64,000 nt of DNA from Porticoccus sp964395715 (GTDB taxonomy: Bacteria > Pseudomonadota > Gammaproteobacteria > Pseudomonadales > Porticoccaceae). The position numbers were made by a program, and so were the translations under genes. Numbering within the stretch: the stretch's first letter is position 1; every line of letters starts with the position of its first letter. Positions 1 to 8,320 of this stretch are shown here, piece by piece. The stretch spans positions 434,001-498,000 of the forward strand of contig CAYNAU010000002.1 in NCBI GenBank assembly GCA_964395715.1, given 5' to 3'. The notes beneath the pieces are model-generated. The model ran no database searches, was not told where the DNA came from, and saw nothing but the letters and a program-made list of their open reading frames with translations.

Positions 1-12
1 CTTGCTGAAGCC

Positions 13-1200
13 TCAAACCAGGTTCTTGATGGGGACGACCGGGTCCACATCCACGTCGTAATCAACGCCTTCGATATCAAAACCAAACAGTTTGAGGAAC
101 TCGTGCTTGTAGCCCTTGAAGTCGGTCAGTTCCGCAATATTCTCGGTCGTGATACGGGACCAGTCGTCAGCCACTTTTTGTTGAATTTCAGGGCGAAGCT
201 CCAGTTCATCCACGCGAATGCGGCCTTCATCGTCCATTCTCGGATCATCACTGTAAAGGCACTCGGTATAAAGGCGGTACAACTGCTCTATACACCCTTC
301 GTGGGTGCCCGCGTCCTTCATGGCTTTGAACAGCAGCGACAGATAAAGGGGCATAATGGGAATAGCAGAACTGGCCTGGGTCACCACAGCCTTCAGCACC
401 GCTACCCGGGCATCGCCCCCAATCGCTGCAAGTTGCTCACGAATACCGAGCACTTTCTTGTCGAGGTCTTTTTTCGCCTGACCAATGGTGCCATCCCAGT
501 AGAGGTCCCAGGTCACTTTTTCGCCCACGTAGGTAAATGCCGCTGTCTTGGCACCTTCTGACAGCACCCCCGCTTCTCCCAGGGCATCCATCCACATCTG
601 CCAGTCTTCGCCACCCATGACCGCAACGGTATTGGCGATTTCTTCCTCGCTGGCCGCTTCCAGCGAAAATTCCTGAATTTCTTCCTTGTCCGTGTTGATA
701 CCCCTGAGGGTGACATCTTTACCGATCGGCTTGAGTGTGGAGTTAAACAGTTCACCGGTTTTCGGGTGCTGGCGGCGGGGTGAAGCCAGGCTGTATATCA
801 CCAGGTCTACTTGCCCCAGGTCCGCCTTGATCGTTTCAATGGTTTTCTGTTTGATCTCGTCGGAGAAGGCATCACCGTTGATGCTTTTAGCATACAGACC
901 CTCTGCCTCGGCGAATTTGTGAAAAGCTGCCGAGTTGTACCAGCCGGCCGTTCCCGGTTTCTTTTCGGCACCCTCTTTCTCAAAAAAAATGCCCAGCGTA
1001 TCCGCGCCACAACCAAAGGCAGCAGTAATTCTTGCAGCCAAGCCGTACCCAGTGGAAGCTCCGATCACCAGCACTCTCTTGGGGCCATCAAAAGATCCGT
1101 GACTTTTGATGTAATCAATCTGCTGTTTGACATTGGCTTCGCAGCCCACCGGATGGGTGGTGATGCACATAAAGCCACGGACTCTCGGTTTGATAATCAT
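13..1200 (-). CDS. fabV: FabV-type trans-2-enoyl-ACP/CoA reductase (NADH)
   Basis: Catalyses the last step of each fatty-acid elongation cycle, reducing trans-2-enoyl-ACP with NADH in the cytoplasm. At 395 aa it is close to the usual size of about 400 for FabV. The dinucleotide-binding segment VIGASTGYG lies near residues 45-53, and the family's active-site spacing Tyr-x8-Lys is present at Y234 and K243 (YWDGTIGQAK). The N-terminus MIIKPRVRGF is typical of FabV. It stands alone on the minus strand, divergent from the DoxX gene. FabV enzymes are known to be poorly inhibited by triclosan, so this copy may confer intrinsic tolerance (family knowledge, not shown here). Confidence 0.96.
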   Translation of the reverse strand: MIIKPRVRGFMCITTHPVGCEANVKQQIDYIKSHGSFDGPKRVLVIGASTGYGLAARITAAFGCGADTLGIFFEKEGAEKKPGTAGWYNSAAFHKFAEAEGLYAKSINGDAFSDEIKQKTIETIKADLGQVDLVIYSLASPRRQHPKTGELFNSTLKPIGKDVTLRGINTDKEEIQEFSLEAASEEEIANTVAVMGGEDWQMWMDALGEAGVLSEGAKTAAFTYVGEKVTWDLYWDGTIGQAKKDLDKKVLGIREQLAAIGGDARVAVLKAVVTQASSAIPIMPLYLSLLFKAMKDAGTHEGCIEQLYRLYTECLYSDDPRMDDEGRIRVDELELRPEIQQKVADDWSRITTENIAELTDFKGYKHEFLKLFGFDIEGVDYDVDVDPVVPIKNLV

Positions 1201-1376
1201 TGCCAGTCTCCACTAGTTACTCTGACGGGTATCACTGCCCAATACGGGCGCCATCATACCTTGAAGGCTGAAGCTGACCAAGAAACTCGCTTCGTCGAAT
1301 AGGAAAGATTGCTGAGCGCTGCTAATATCTGCGCAATACTCGGTTATTTCCAGCATGATGCAGGAGACAGGCAACC

Positions 1377-1772
1377 ATGAATTACTATCAATCACTGGCA
1401 ACATTTCTATTAAGACTCGGCCTTGGCATCATGATCCTGCTGCATGGTGTGGCAAAAGTCATGAATCCGGGTACGCTCGATTTCATCGGTGGCAAGCTGA
1501 GTAATTTTGGCTTGCCCGGCGAACTGGCCTACCTGGTGTACCTGGGTGAAATCATTGCACCACTGATGGTCATCTTTGGTTACTTCAACCGCCTAGGTGC
1601 CATTGTGATTGCCGGCAACATGCTGGTCGCCATCATCCTGGTCCATGCAGCCGATGTCTTCGCCCTCACAAGCCACGGCGGCTGGGGCATTGAATTACAG
1701 GGCATGTTCCTACTCGCTGCCGTAGCAGTGGCTTTGCTCGGAACCGGCAAGTACGCCCTGAGACCGGATTAA
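1377..1772 (+). CDS. DoxX family membrane protein
   Basis: Small integral membrane protein of 131 aa with about four hydrophobic helices. The N-terminal pattern (LLRLGLGIMILLHGVAK, residues about 11-27) is typical of DoxX/TQO-small-subunit family proteins, many of which are linked to redox balance or quinone chemistry without a settled biochemical role. A purine-rich ribosome site (GGAGACAGG) precedes the ATG. It is divergent from fabV across about 175 bp and is followed by purC on the same strand with a gap of about 160 bp, so it is probably its own unit. Substrate and partner are unknown. Confidence 0.85.
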   Translation: MNYYQSLATFLLRLGLGIMILLHGVAKVMNPGTLDFIGGKLSNFGLPGELAYLVYLGEIIAPLMVIFGYFNRLGAIVIAGNMLVAIILVHAADVFALTSHGGWGIELQGMFLLAAVAVALLGTGKYALRPD

Positions 1773-1935
1773 AATCATCAACAAGAATGACGCACGACAT
1801 CTGGTACCGCGTTCACGTTCTGGTAGAATTTCCCGCCTTCACTGGTCGGGATTGAAAACCCCGAAACGCACACTGGCAGCGGAGACAAGCCCAGCAGTAA
1901 TGTAATGGTCCCCGCCGATGACAGGACACAACGCA

Positions 1936-3039
1936 ATGAACCTCGCCGATAAAGTACTGGCCGTCAATGACGACCTGCCCATCCGCACCCACGACCCGAT
2001 CCACAGCGGCAAAGTTCGCTCCGTCTACTGGCTGACAGAAGCCGACAGTCGCCGTCTGATTGAAGAGCGCGGCTACGATGTGGCAGCAGATGCACCTCTG
2101 GCCATCATGGTGATCAGCGACAGAATTTCTGCATTTGACTGTATCTGGCACGGCGAAGGCGGCATGAATGGTGTGCCCGGCAAAGGCGCTGCCCTGAATG
2201 CTATTTCCAATCACTGGTTCAAGCTGTTCAGAGAGAAAGGCCTCGCCGATAGCCATATTCTGGATATCCCTCACCCGCTGGTGTGGATTGTACAAAAAGC
2301 AGAACCGGTGATGATTGAGGCCATTTGCCGACAGTACATTACCGGCTCCATGTGGCGTTCCTACCTCAAGGGTGAAAGGGAATTTTGTGGCATCCAGCTG
2401 CCGGATGACCTGCAGAAGGACCAGAAACTTCCCGAGTTGCTGATCACCCCATCCACTAAAGGCATCATGACCGGGTTGCCAGGCATTCCTGAAGCGGACG
2501 ATGTCAATATTTCACGGACCGACATCGAAAATAATTACCAGGCCTTTAACTTTCGCAGCCTCGGCGACATTGATCGCTATGAAGTCCTGCTCAAGGAAGG
2601 CTTTGACGTGATCAGTAATGCGCTTGCCGCGATTGACCAGATTTTCGTGGATACCAAATTTGAGTTCGGCTATGTCACCGACGGCAACGGCCAGCGCAAA
2701 CTGATCTATATGGATGAAGTGGGAACCCCGGACTCATCCAGAATCTGGGATGGCCCCAGCTACCGAAATGGTGAGGTGGTGGAAAACTCCAAGGAAAGCT
2801 TCAGACAGTTGTTACTCAACCACTTCCCCGACCCCGACATTCTGCTCAACAAGGATCGTATGGATGAGCGCAAGGCCCTGGCACAGCACAATGCCCTGCC
2901 GGAATCCGTACTGATGGAAGTGTCAAAAACCTATGTATCCATCGCTGAACGAATCATCGGTGAAACACTGCATTTGCCCGAAAACCCCAAGGCTGAAATT
3001 ATCCAGATTCTGTGTGACGAATACGCGTTGATTGATTGA
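1936..3039 (+). CDS. purC: Phosphoribosylaminoimidazole-succinocarboxamide synthase, long form
   Basis: ATP-dependent ligase of de novo purine synthesis that joins CAIR and aspartate to give SAICAR. The protein is 367 aa, the long PurC form known from Vibrio and several marine gammaproteobacteria rather than the common form of about 240 aa. Recognisable segments are HSGKVRSVY near residue 25, the substrate-binding ISDRISAFD about residues 70-80, and ITPSTKG near residue 180. The ATG at 1936 is preferred over the one at 1918 because AGGA lies 9 nt upstream. The 3' end overlaps the convergent ectR gene by 41 bp. Confidence 0.93.
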   Translation: MNLADKVLAVNDDLPIRTHDPIHSGKVRSVYWLTEADSRRLIEERGYDVAADAPLAIMVISDRISAFDCIWHGEGGMNGVPGKGAALNAISNHWFKLFREKGLADSHILDIPHPLVWIVQKAEPVMIEAICRQYITGSMWRSYLKGEREFCGIQLPDDLQKDQKLPELLITPSTKGIMTGLPGIPEADDVNISRTDIENNYQAFNFRSLGDIDRYEVLLKEGFDVISNALAAIDQIFVDTKFEFGYVTDGNGQRKLIYMDEVGTPDSSRIWDGPSYRNGEVVENSKESFRQLLLNHFPDPDILLNKDRMDERKALAQHNALPESVLMEVSKTYVSIAERIIGETLHLPENPKAEIIQILCDEYALID

Positions 3040-3580
3040 TCTCTTCATCGGACAGCAGCGGACTCTCTGGGCCCGGTGCTGCTCCCTGCTCAGCCGGGGC
3101 CGATGAGCGGTCCAGTGTGCCGATATCGAGGATCGGCGATGCGTCAATGTGCTGAGCGTCCATCATTTCAGCAATCCGCTGCAGGGACGACAGGATCATG
3201 TTCTGCTCCCAGTTCTGCAGTGCGTCAAATTGCCTGGCGAAGTGCTCCTGCAACGGCATGGGGGCATCCTCAAGCACCTGTTCGGCTTTCTCAGTGAGAA
3301 AAGCATGAACCTTACGCTTGTCCTCCGTTGACCGCTGCCGGTAGACCAGTCCGCGTTTTTCCAGCCGGTCAATAATGGTCGTTACTGTCGCCTGACTGAG
3401 GCTGATCTCCTCTGCCAGCTCGCCAATAGTAACCTGCCCACGGTCACGTATTGCCTGCAGCAGGAGAATCTGGGGAGCAGTGAGGCCACTGGTCTTGGCC
3501 AGGTGCTTGGAATATAAGTCTGTTGCCCGGATGACCCGCCTAAGGGCAATCAATACCTGTTCGATCGATTCCAATATCAT
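2999..3580 (-). CDS. ectR: MarR-family repressor of the ectoine operon (EctR type)
   Basis: Winged-helix regulator of 193 aa with a MarR core at about residues 10-140 (recognition region EISLSQATVTTIIDRLEKRGLV, then a wing containing RQRSTEDKRK). It lies immediately upstream of and divergent from ectABC-ask, the arrangement described for EctR1 in halotolerant methylotrophs, where the protein represses the ect promoter. The C-terminal tail of about 50 residues is low in complexity and probably disordered. The last 41 bp overlap the 3' end of purC on the opposite strand. Specific control of ect here is inferred from position and family. Confidence 0.85.
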   Translation of the reverse strand: MILESIEQVLIALRRVIRATDLYSKHLAKTSGLTAPQILLLQAIRDRGQVTIGELAEEISLSQATVTTIIDRLEKRGLVYRQRSTEDKRKVHAFLTEKAEQVLEDAPMPLQEHFARQFDALQNWEQNMILSSLQRIAEMMDAQHIDASPILDIGTLDRSSAPAEQGAAPGPESPLLSDEEINQSTRIRHTESG

Positions 3581-3643
3581 TTTCCTCAGTCAACCTAGGG
3601 CATAGTATATGCCCAACTCCCCTCACCCATGGATAACGTCCGT

Positions 3644-3672
3644 TTGGATCGCTTATCTGTTTCCTGTATAAT
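3644..3672 (+). promoter_or_regulatory. Sigma-70-type promoter of the ectoine operon
   Basis: TTGGAT (3644-3649) and TATAAT (3667-3672) are separated by 17 bp, an almost ideal housekeeping promoter. It lies between ectR and ectA and points towards ectA, leaving a 5' leader of about 130 nt. An imperfect inverted repeat (GATAACG at about 3632, CGCTTATC at about 3650) brackets the -35 element and is a candidate EctR operator. No promoter mapping was possible. Confidence 0.7.
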
Positions 3673-3728
3673 GCTTCGTACTCTAAATATTTATGAAGCC
3701 AAAACTTGAAAATTATCCACAAAAACCC

Positions 3729-3746
3729 CATATCAATCCATATCAA
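3729..3746 (+). repeat. Helically phased 8-bp direct repeat in the ectA leader
   Basis: CATATCAA occurs at 3729-3736 and again at 3739-3746. The 10-bp period places both copies on the same DNA face. It lies downstream of the ect promoter in an AT-rich leader and could be a regulator site or chance. Confidence 0.4.
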
Positions 3747-3808
3747 CTGACTCTCGAACTAAAAAATATTATTTGAACTATATATATTTATCCGAGAATT
3801 TTTACCCA

Positions 3809-4321
3809 ATGAGTCAAGCAATTTCGTTCCGTGTGCCGCAACCGGAAGATGGCGTACAGGTACATCAATTGGTATCTGAGTGCCCGCCTCTGGACCAAAA
3901 CTCCGTCTACTGTAACCTGCTGCAGTGCTCGCATTTTCGAGACACATCGGTTGCCGTCGAGATGGATGGCCAACTGGTCGGGTTTATTTCTGGCTACCTG
4001 ATACCCGATCGGCCGGACACGCTGTTCATCTGGCAGGTTGCCGTCCACCATCAGGCTCGAGGGCTTGGTCTTGCCAGCCGGATGCTGCTGGAGATACTCA
4101 GGCGCCCCCAATGTTCCCGGGCTTCCTATCTGGAAACCTCCATCACATCTGATAACCAGGCATCCTGGGGGCTTTTTCAGCGCCTGGCAGATCGCCTGGG
4201 CACCACCACACAAAATTCAACCTTGTTCGACCGGGACAAGCACTTTCGGGGTCAGCACGATACCGAAACCCTAGTCAGGATAGGACCATTCACTCCAAAG
4301 CAGGTCAGAGAGGCCTCATAA
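3809..4321 (+). CDS. ectA: L-2,4-diaminobutyrate N-gamma-acetyltransferase
   Basis: GNAT-fold enzyme of 170 aa that acetylates 2,4-diaminobutyrate with acetyl-CoA, the second step of ectoine synthesis. The acetyl-CoA loop is visible as VHHQARGLGLASRML (about residues 80-94), and the family segment ETSITSDNQASWGLF lies near residues 110-125. An in-frame TTG at 3773 would add 12 residues, but the ATG at 3809 (MSQAISFRVPQ) matches the usual EctA start. First gene of ectABC-ask, 26 bp before ectB. Confidence 0.95.
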   Translation: MSQAISFRVPQPEDGVQVHQLVSECPPLDQNSVYCNLLQCSHFRDTSVAVEMDGQLVGFISGYLIPDRPDTLFIWQVAVHHQARGLGLASRMLLEILRRPQCSRASYLETSITSDNQASWGLFQRLADRLGTTTQNSTLFDRDKHFRGQHDTETLVRIGPFTPKQVREAS

Positions 4322-4347
4322 CTCACTCAGGAAGAGGACACTCCATT

Positions 4348-5655
4348 ATGAAAATTTTTGAAGAGATCGAATCAGAAGTACAGAGCTACGCTCGCTCTTT
4401 CCCGCGCGTGTTCAACAAGGCGCAGGGCGAATTCCTGTACGACGAGGAGGGCAACCAGTACCTGGATTTCCTCGCCGGCGCCGGCACCCTGAATTACGGC
4501 CACAACAACCCGGTGTTCAAAGAGAAGCTGCTGGAGTATATCCACCAGGATGGCATCACCCACGGCCTGGATCTGCACACCAAGGCAAAAGGTGAATTCC
4601 TGGAAAGCTTTAACGAGAAGATCCTCAAGCCCCGCAACCTTGAATATGTCATGCAGTTCACCGGCCCCACCGGCACCAACGCCGTGGAAGCAGCCCTGAA
4701 ACTGGCCCGCAACATCAAGGGCCGGGAAAATATTATTGCCTTTACCAACGGTTTCCACGGTGTCAGCCTTGGCTCCCTGTCGGCCACTGGCAACTCCCAC
4801 CACCGCGGTGCTGCCGGGGTGAGCCTCAGCGGCACTAGCCGCATGCCCTACGACGGCTACCTCGGTGACCACATCGACACTACCATCTATCTGGACAAGG
4901 TGCTCACCGACTCCAGTAGCGGTATCGATAAACCTGCTGCGGTGATTGTGGAAACAGTACAGGGCGAAGGTGGCATCAATGCCGCGAGCTTTGAATGGCT
5001 GCGTAATCTGGAAAAAGTCTGCCGCAAACACGATGTATTGTTGATTGTCGATGATATTCAGGCAGGCTGTGGCCGCACCGGCACCTATTTCAGTTTCGAA
5101 GAGGCCGGCATTTATCCGGACATCATCACCATGTCCAAATCATTGGGCGGCTATGGGCTGCCCTTTGCGGTAGTCCTGATTCGCCCGGAACTGGACCACT
5201 GGAAGCCCGGTGAGCACAACGGTACTTTCAGGGGCAACAACTTTGCCTTTGTCACTGCCAAGGCGGCCATCGACCACTACTGGTCGGACAGCCAGTTCTC
5301 CGACCTTGTGAAAAAGAAAGGTCAGTATGTCTCCGAGCGCCTGAATGCCATTGTCGACCAGTACGGTGACGGCAACTTCACCACCCGTGGTCGTGGCATG
5401 TTCCAGGGCATCAACTGTGTCAACGGCGAGTTGGCAGAAAAAATTACCCGCAGCGCCTTTAAGCAGGGCCTCATTATTGAAACCAGTGGTGCAGATGACC
5501 AGGTGGTAAAACTGCTCTGTCCACTGATCATCAGCGAAGATAACCTGGCACGGGGTATCAATATCATTGAAAAAACCGTGCGCGAGGTCTGCGCAAAAGA
5601 AGACAGCATCCCCGCCCAGAAAAAATACTTTAATGTCGAGCGGCTGGCCAGCTGA
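4348..5655 (+). CDS. ectB: Diaminobutyrate-2-oxoglutarate transaminase
   Basis: PLP enzyme of class III that converts L-aspartate semialdehyde and glutamate to L-2,4-diaminobutyrate, the first dedicated step to ectoine. The 435 aa length fits EctB. It shows GPTGTNAVEAALKLAR near residue 107, the PLP-binding aspartate in LIVDDIQAGCGRTG (about residues 231-244) and the PLP lysine in TMSKSLGGYG (about residue 265). The strong ribosome site AGGAAGAGGA lies upstream. It sits between ectA and ectC in the same direction. Confidence 0.96.
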   Translation: MKIFEEIESEVQSYARSFPRVFNKAQGEFLYDEEGNQYLDFLAGAGTLNYGHNNPVFKEKLLEYIHQDGITHGLDLHTKAKGEFLESFNEKILKPRNLEYVMQFTGPTGTNAVEAALKLARNIKGRENIIAFTNGFHGVSLGSLSATGNSHHRGAAGVSLSGTSRMPYDGYLGDHIDTTIYLDKVLTDSSSGIDKPAAVIVETVQGEGGINAASFEWLRNLEKVCRKHDVLLIVDDIQAGCGRTGTYFSFEEAGIYPDIITMSKSLGGYGLPFAVVLIRPELDHWKPGEHNGTFRGNNFAFVTAKAAIDHYWSDSQFSDLVKKKGQYVSERLNAIVDQYGDGNFTTRGRGMFQGINCVNGELAEKITRSAFKQGLIIETSGADDQVVKLLCPLIISEDNLARGINIIEKTVREVCAKEDSIPAQKKYFNVERLAS

Positions 5656-5735
5656 AACAGCAGAGACTATGACGTGCCCGCCCCACTGTGGCGGGCATTA
5701 CCCCAACCTTATTTGCTGAATATTTCGAGGACAAC

Positions 5736-6140
5736 ATGATCGTCAGACAACTGCAACAAGCCGAACAAACTAACCGCCGCATTGTTTCCCCCGATGGCAA
5801 CTGGGAAAGCACCCGCATGCTGCTCAAAGATGACAACATGGGGTTTTCTTTTCATATCACCACCATTTACGCTGGCGCCGATTTCAACATGCACTATCAG
5901 AACCATCTGGAATCAGTGTACTGCATGTCTGGTGAAGGTGAAGTAGAGACCCTCGATGACGGCAAAAAGCACCCGATTACACCGGGCACGCTGTACATCC
6001 TGGATAAACATGACCGTCATATTCTGCGCGCCTTCAAGGAAATGAAAATGGCCTGTGTGTTCAATCCCCCACTGAATGGCAAGGAAGTTCACAATGCCGA
6101 AGGGGCTTATGAACTGGACGCAGATAGCGTCGAAGCCTGA
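5736..6140 (+). CDS. ectC: L-ectoine synthase
   Basis: Cupin-fold hydro-lyase of 134 aa that cyclises N-gamma-acetyl-diaminobutyrate to ectoine. The N-terminus MIVRQL, the motif NHLESVYCMSGEGEVE (about residues 50-65) and the late LDKHDRHILRA segment are typical of EctC. A GTG at 5688 would extend the frame by 16 residues, but the ATG at 5736 has AGGA a few bases upstream and gives the standard length. No ectD (ectoine hydroxylase) follows, so ectoine rather than hydroxyectoine is the expected product. Confidence 0.96.
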   Translation: MIVRQLQQAEQTNRRIVSPDGNWESTRMLLKDDNMGFSFHITTIYAGADFNMHYQNHLESVYCMSGEGEVETLDDGKKHPITPGTLYILDKHDRHILRAFKEMKMACVFNPPLNGKEVHNAEGAYELDADSVEA

Positions 6141-6195
6141 TATCCCCCCTCATTGACAAAAGCCATCAACCAACCCAACTGACAGGAGTTTTTTA

Positions 6196-7635
6196 ATGGG
6201 TTTTCACAGCGTGGAAAAAATCGGTGGAACGTCCATGAACGACTACGCCGCAGTGCGGGATAACATTATCCAGCGACCGGCGGGCGATACACTCTACCAA
6301 CGGGTCTTTGTCGTCTCGGCCTACGGAGGCGTGACCGATCAGCTGCTTGAACATAAAAAAACCGGGCAGCCGGGTATCTTCGCCTCGTTTGCCAACGGTG
6401 TTAAGGATGACAGCTGGCAGGACTTGCTGATTGACCTGAAAAGTCAGTTATTTGCCATTAACGAAGCGCTCTTCCCCGAAGAAGCCCTGCTGACCCGTGC
6501 CAATGAATTTATTGGCAGTCGCCTCAACGAAGCAGAACGCTGTCTTACCGATCTGAAGAAGCTCTGTCAGCACGGCCATTTTGCACTGGATGTGCATCTG
6601 GCTACCGTGCGCGAGATGTTGGCCAGTATCGGTGAAGCACACAGTGCGTGGAACACGGCCCAACTGCTGCAGCGGGATGGAGTCAACGCCTGCTTTGTCG
6701 ATCTGACAGGATGGAAAACCAATCGCCATATTTCTCTGGATGAGCGTATTCAGTCGGCGTTCAGGGAGCTGGATCTCGACAGTCAGTTACCCATCGTCAC
6801 CGGCTATGCACATACTGACAGCGGACTGATGTCTTCCTTTGACCGGGGTTACAGTGAAATGACTTTCTCCCGCCTGGCTGTAATTACCGGTGCCAGGGAA
6901 GCCGTCATCCACAAGGAATTTCACCTCAGCAGCGCTGACCCGCGGGTTGTGGGCAATGAAAATGCTGTCCCCATCGGCCGGACAAATTACGATGTGGCGG
7001 ATCAGCTGGCCAACCTGGGGATGGAGGCCATCCACCCCAAGGCGGCAAAAGGGCTGCGCCAGAACCAGATTCCATTGCGGGTAAAAAATACCTTTGAGCC
7101 AGATCACAGCGGCACCCTCATCACCAGCGACTACGTCAGTGACAAGCCCTGTGTTGAGATTATTGCCGGCTGCCGCGGCATCTTTGCCATAGAACTGTTC
7201 AACCAGGATATGGCGGGAAACTATGCGCAGAGCGACAGTGCCATTCTCGGTATCATCGAGCGTTTTAGGGGGCACGTGGTATCCAAAGACATCAACGCCA
7301 ATACCATTACCCACTATCTGTCCACCAATCTGAAAACCGTCAAACGCATCTGTCGCGAACTGGAAAACCTGTTCCCGGAGGCGGAAATCAACCAGCAGGA
7401 AGTTGCCATTGTCTCTGCCATCGGCAGCGATATGCAGGTACCTGGTCTGTTGGCGAAAACGGTCGCTGCACTGGCGGAACAGGACATCAGCGTACTGGCC
7501 ATGCACCAGTCCATGCGACAGGTGGATATGCAGTTTGTGATCAGCGAGAACGACTGGGAGAGCGCTATCCAGAGCCTCCATCGCCACCTGGTAGAGGTCC
7601 ACGATCACGGTCGTGCCATATGCCTTGCCTCGTGA
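6196..7635 (+). CDS. ask_ect: Ectoine-dedicated aspartate kinase
   Basis: Phosphorylates L-aspartate to feed aspartate semialdehyde into ectoine synthesis. At 479 aa it shows the kinase start VEKIGGTSMNDY (housekeeping enzymes have KFGGTS), a central catalytic domain to about residue 310, and C-terminal ACT domains (EVAIVSAIGSDM and VLAMHQSMRQVDMQFV, about residues 395-450). A kinase as the fourth gene of ectABC is the known Ask_Ect arrangement, in which the enzyme is less feedback-inhibited than the housekeeping form (family knowledge). A purine-rich GACAGGAG site precedes the ATG. Confidence 0.93.
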   Translation: MGFHSVEKIGGTSMNDYAAVRDNIIQRPAGDTLYQRVFVVSAYGGVTDQLLEHKKTGQPGIFASFANGVKDDSWQDLLIDLKSQLFAINEALFPEEALLTRANEFIGSRLNEAERCLTDLKKLCQHGHFALDVHLATVREMLASIGEAHSAWNTAQLLQRDGVNACFVDLTGWKTNRHISLDERIQSAFRELDLDSQLPIVTGYAHTDSGLMSSFDRGYSEMTFSRLAVITGAREAVIHKEFHLSSADPRVVGNENAVPIGRTNYDVADQLANLGMEAIHPKAAKGLRQNQIPLRVKNTFEPDHSGTLITSDYVSDKPCVEIIAGCRGIFAIELFNQDMAGNYAQSDSAILGIIERFRGHVVSKDINANTITHYLSTNLKTVKRICRELENLFPEAEINQQEVAIVSAIGSDMQVPGLLAKTVAALAEQDISVLAMHQSMRQVDMQFVISENDWESAIQSLHRHLVEVHDHGRAICLAS

Positions 7636-7669
7636 TGGAAAATGCATCTGAAATGCTCGGCAACCGGAA

Positions 7670-8320
7670 ATGAATAATGCCGGCGCACAAACAGAATCCC
7701 TGCGAAACAGTGAGCGTCAGTTTTATGTGCACGGCGTAAAGGCACTGAAACCGAATCACCCTGAGGTGATCAGTCTGCACCGCCAGGGCTTTCAACCCAG
7801 TGATTTTGGTTCCCGCATCTGGCGCTCCAGCTATTTGCTGATCGACTATCTTTCCGGTCATTCCCTGAGGGACACCCAATGGGCCATGGAACTCGGGTGT
7901 GGCTGGGGGTTGGCAGGCACCTACCTGCAGAAAACCTTTGATATAGAAGTGATCGCCACAGACAGAGATGCCGACGTTTTCCCTTTTCAACAGCTGGTGT
8001 GTCGGCACAATGATGTCGACATGCGCACCCGGCATTGCAGCCTGTCCGGTCTACGCGAACATGATCTCAGGGATATTGACCTGATGATTGGCGCCGATAT
8101 CTGTTATTCCGATAACAACGCCCGCGACATTGAACACCTCTGTCTCCACATGACTCGCCAGCATGGCGTCGAGCTGATTCTGGCCGACAGTGGCAGAGCA
8201 CCCTTTTGGGACCTTGCCGAGAGACTTGGACGCCGCTATTCCGTGAAAATGACGCCACTGACACTGGAATTACCGACTGCAGTCAGCGGCCATGTTCTGC
8301 ACGTTGTCATCTCACCATGA
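7670..8320 (+). CDS. SAM-dependent methyltransferase (Methyltransf_16-like) in the ectoine operon
   Basis: A 216-aa Rossmann methyltransferase. Motif I is MELGCGWGLAG (about residues 69-79), the acidic residue after beta-2 lies in VIATDRD (about residue 100), and the later segment DLMIGADICYSD (about residues 140-151) resembles the D-x-(I/V)-x-x-(A/S)-D-x-x-Y motif of METTL21/Methyltransf_16 enzymes, which mostly methylate proteins. It starts 34 bp after ask and ends in a 4-bp ATGA overlap with the symporter, so it is probably the fifth gene of the operon. The substrate is unknown. It is not a standard ectoine gene. Confidence 0.8.
   Translation: MNNAGAQTESLRNSERQFYVHGVKALKPNHPEVISLHRQGFQPSDFGSRIWRSSYLLIDYLSGHSLRDTQWAMELGCGWGLAGTYLQKTFDIEVIATDRDADVFPFQQLVCRHNDVDMRTRHCSLSGLREHDLRDIDLMIGADICYSDNNARDIEHLCLHMTRQHGVELILADSGRAPFWDLAERLGRRYSVKMTPLTLELPTAVSGHVLHVVISP

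Noticed and set aside
6141..6195. An ectoine hydroxylase (ectD) in the ect operon
   Set aside because: Only 55 bp separate ectC and ask, and no dioxygenase gene was found anywhere in the operon.
6196..7635. Housekeeping aspartate kinase lysC
   Set aside because: The KIGGTS start and place directly after ectC fit the ectoine-dedicated kinase.
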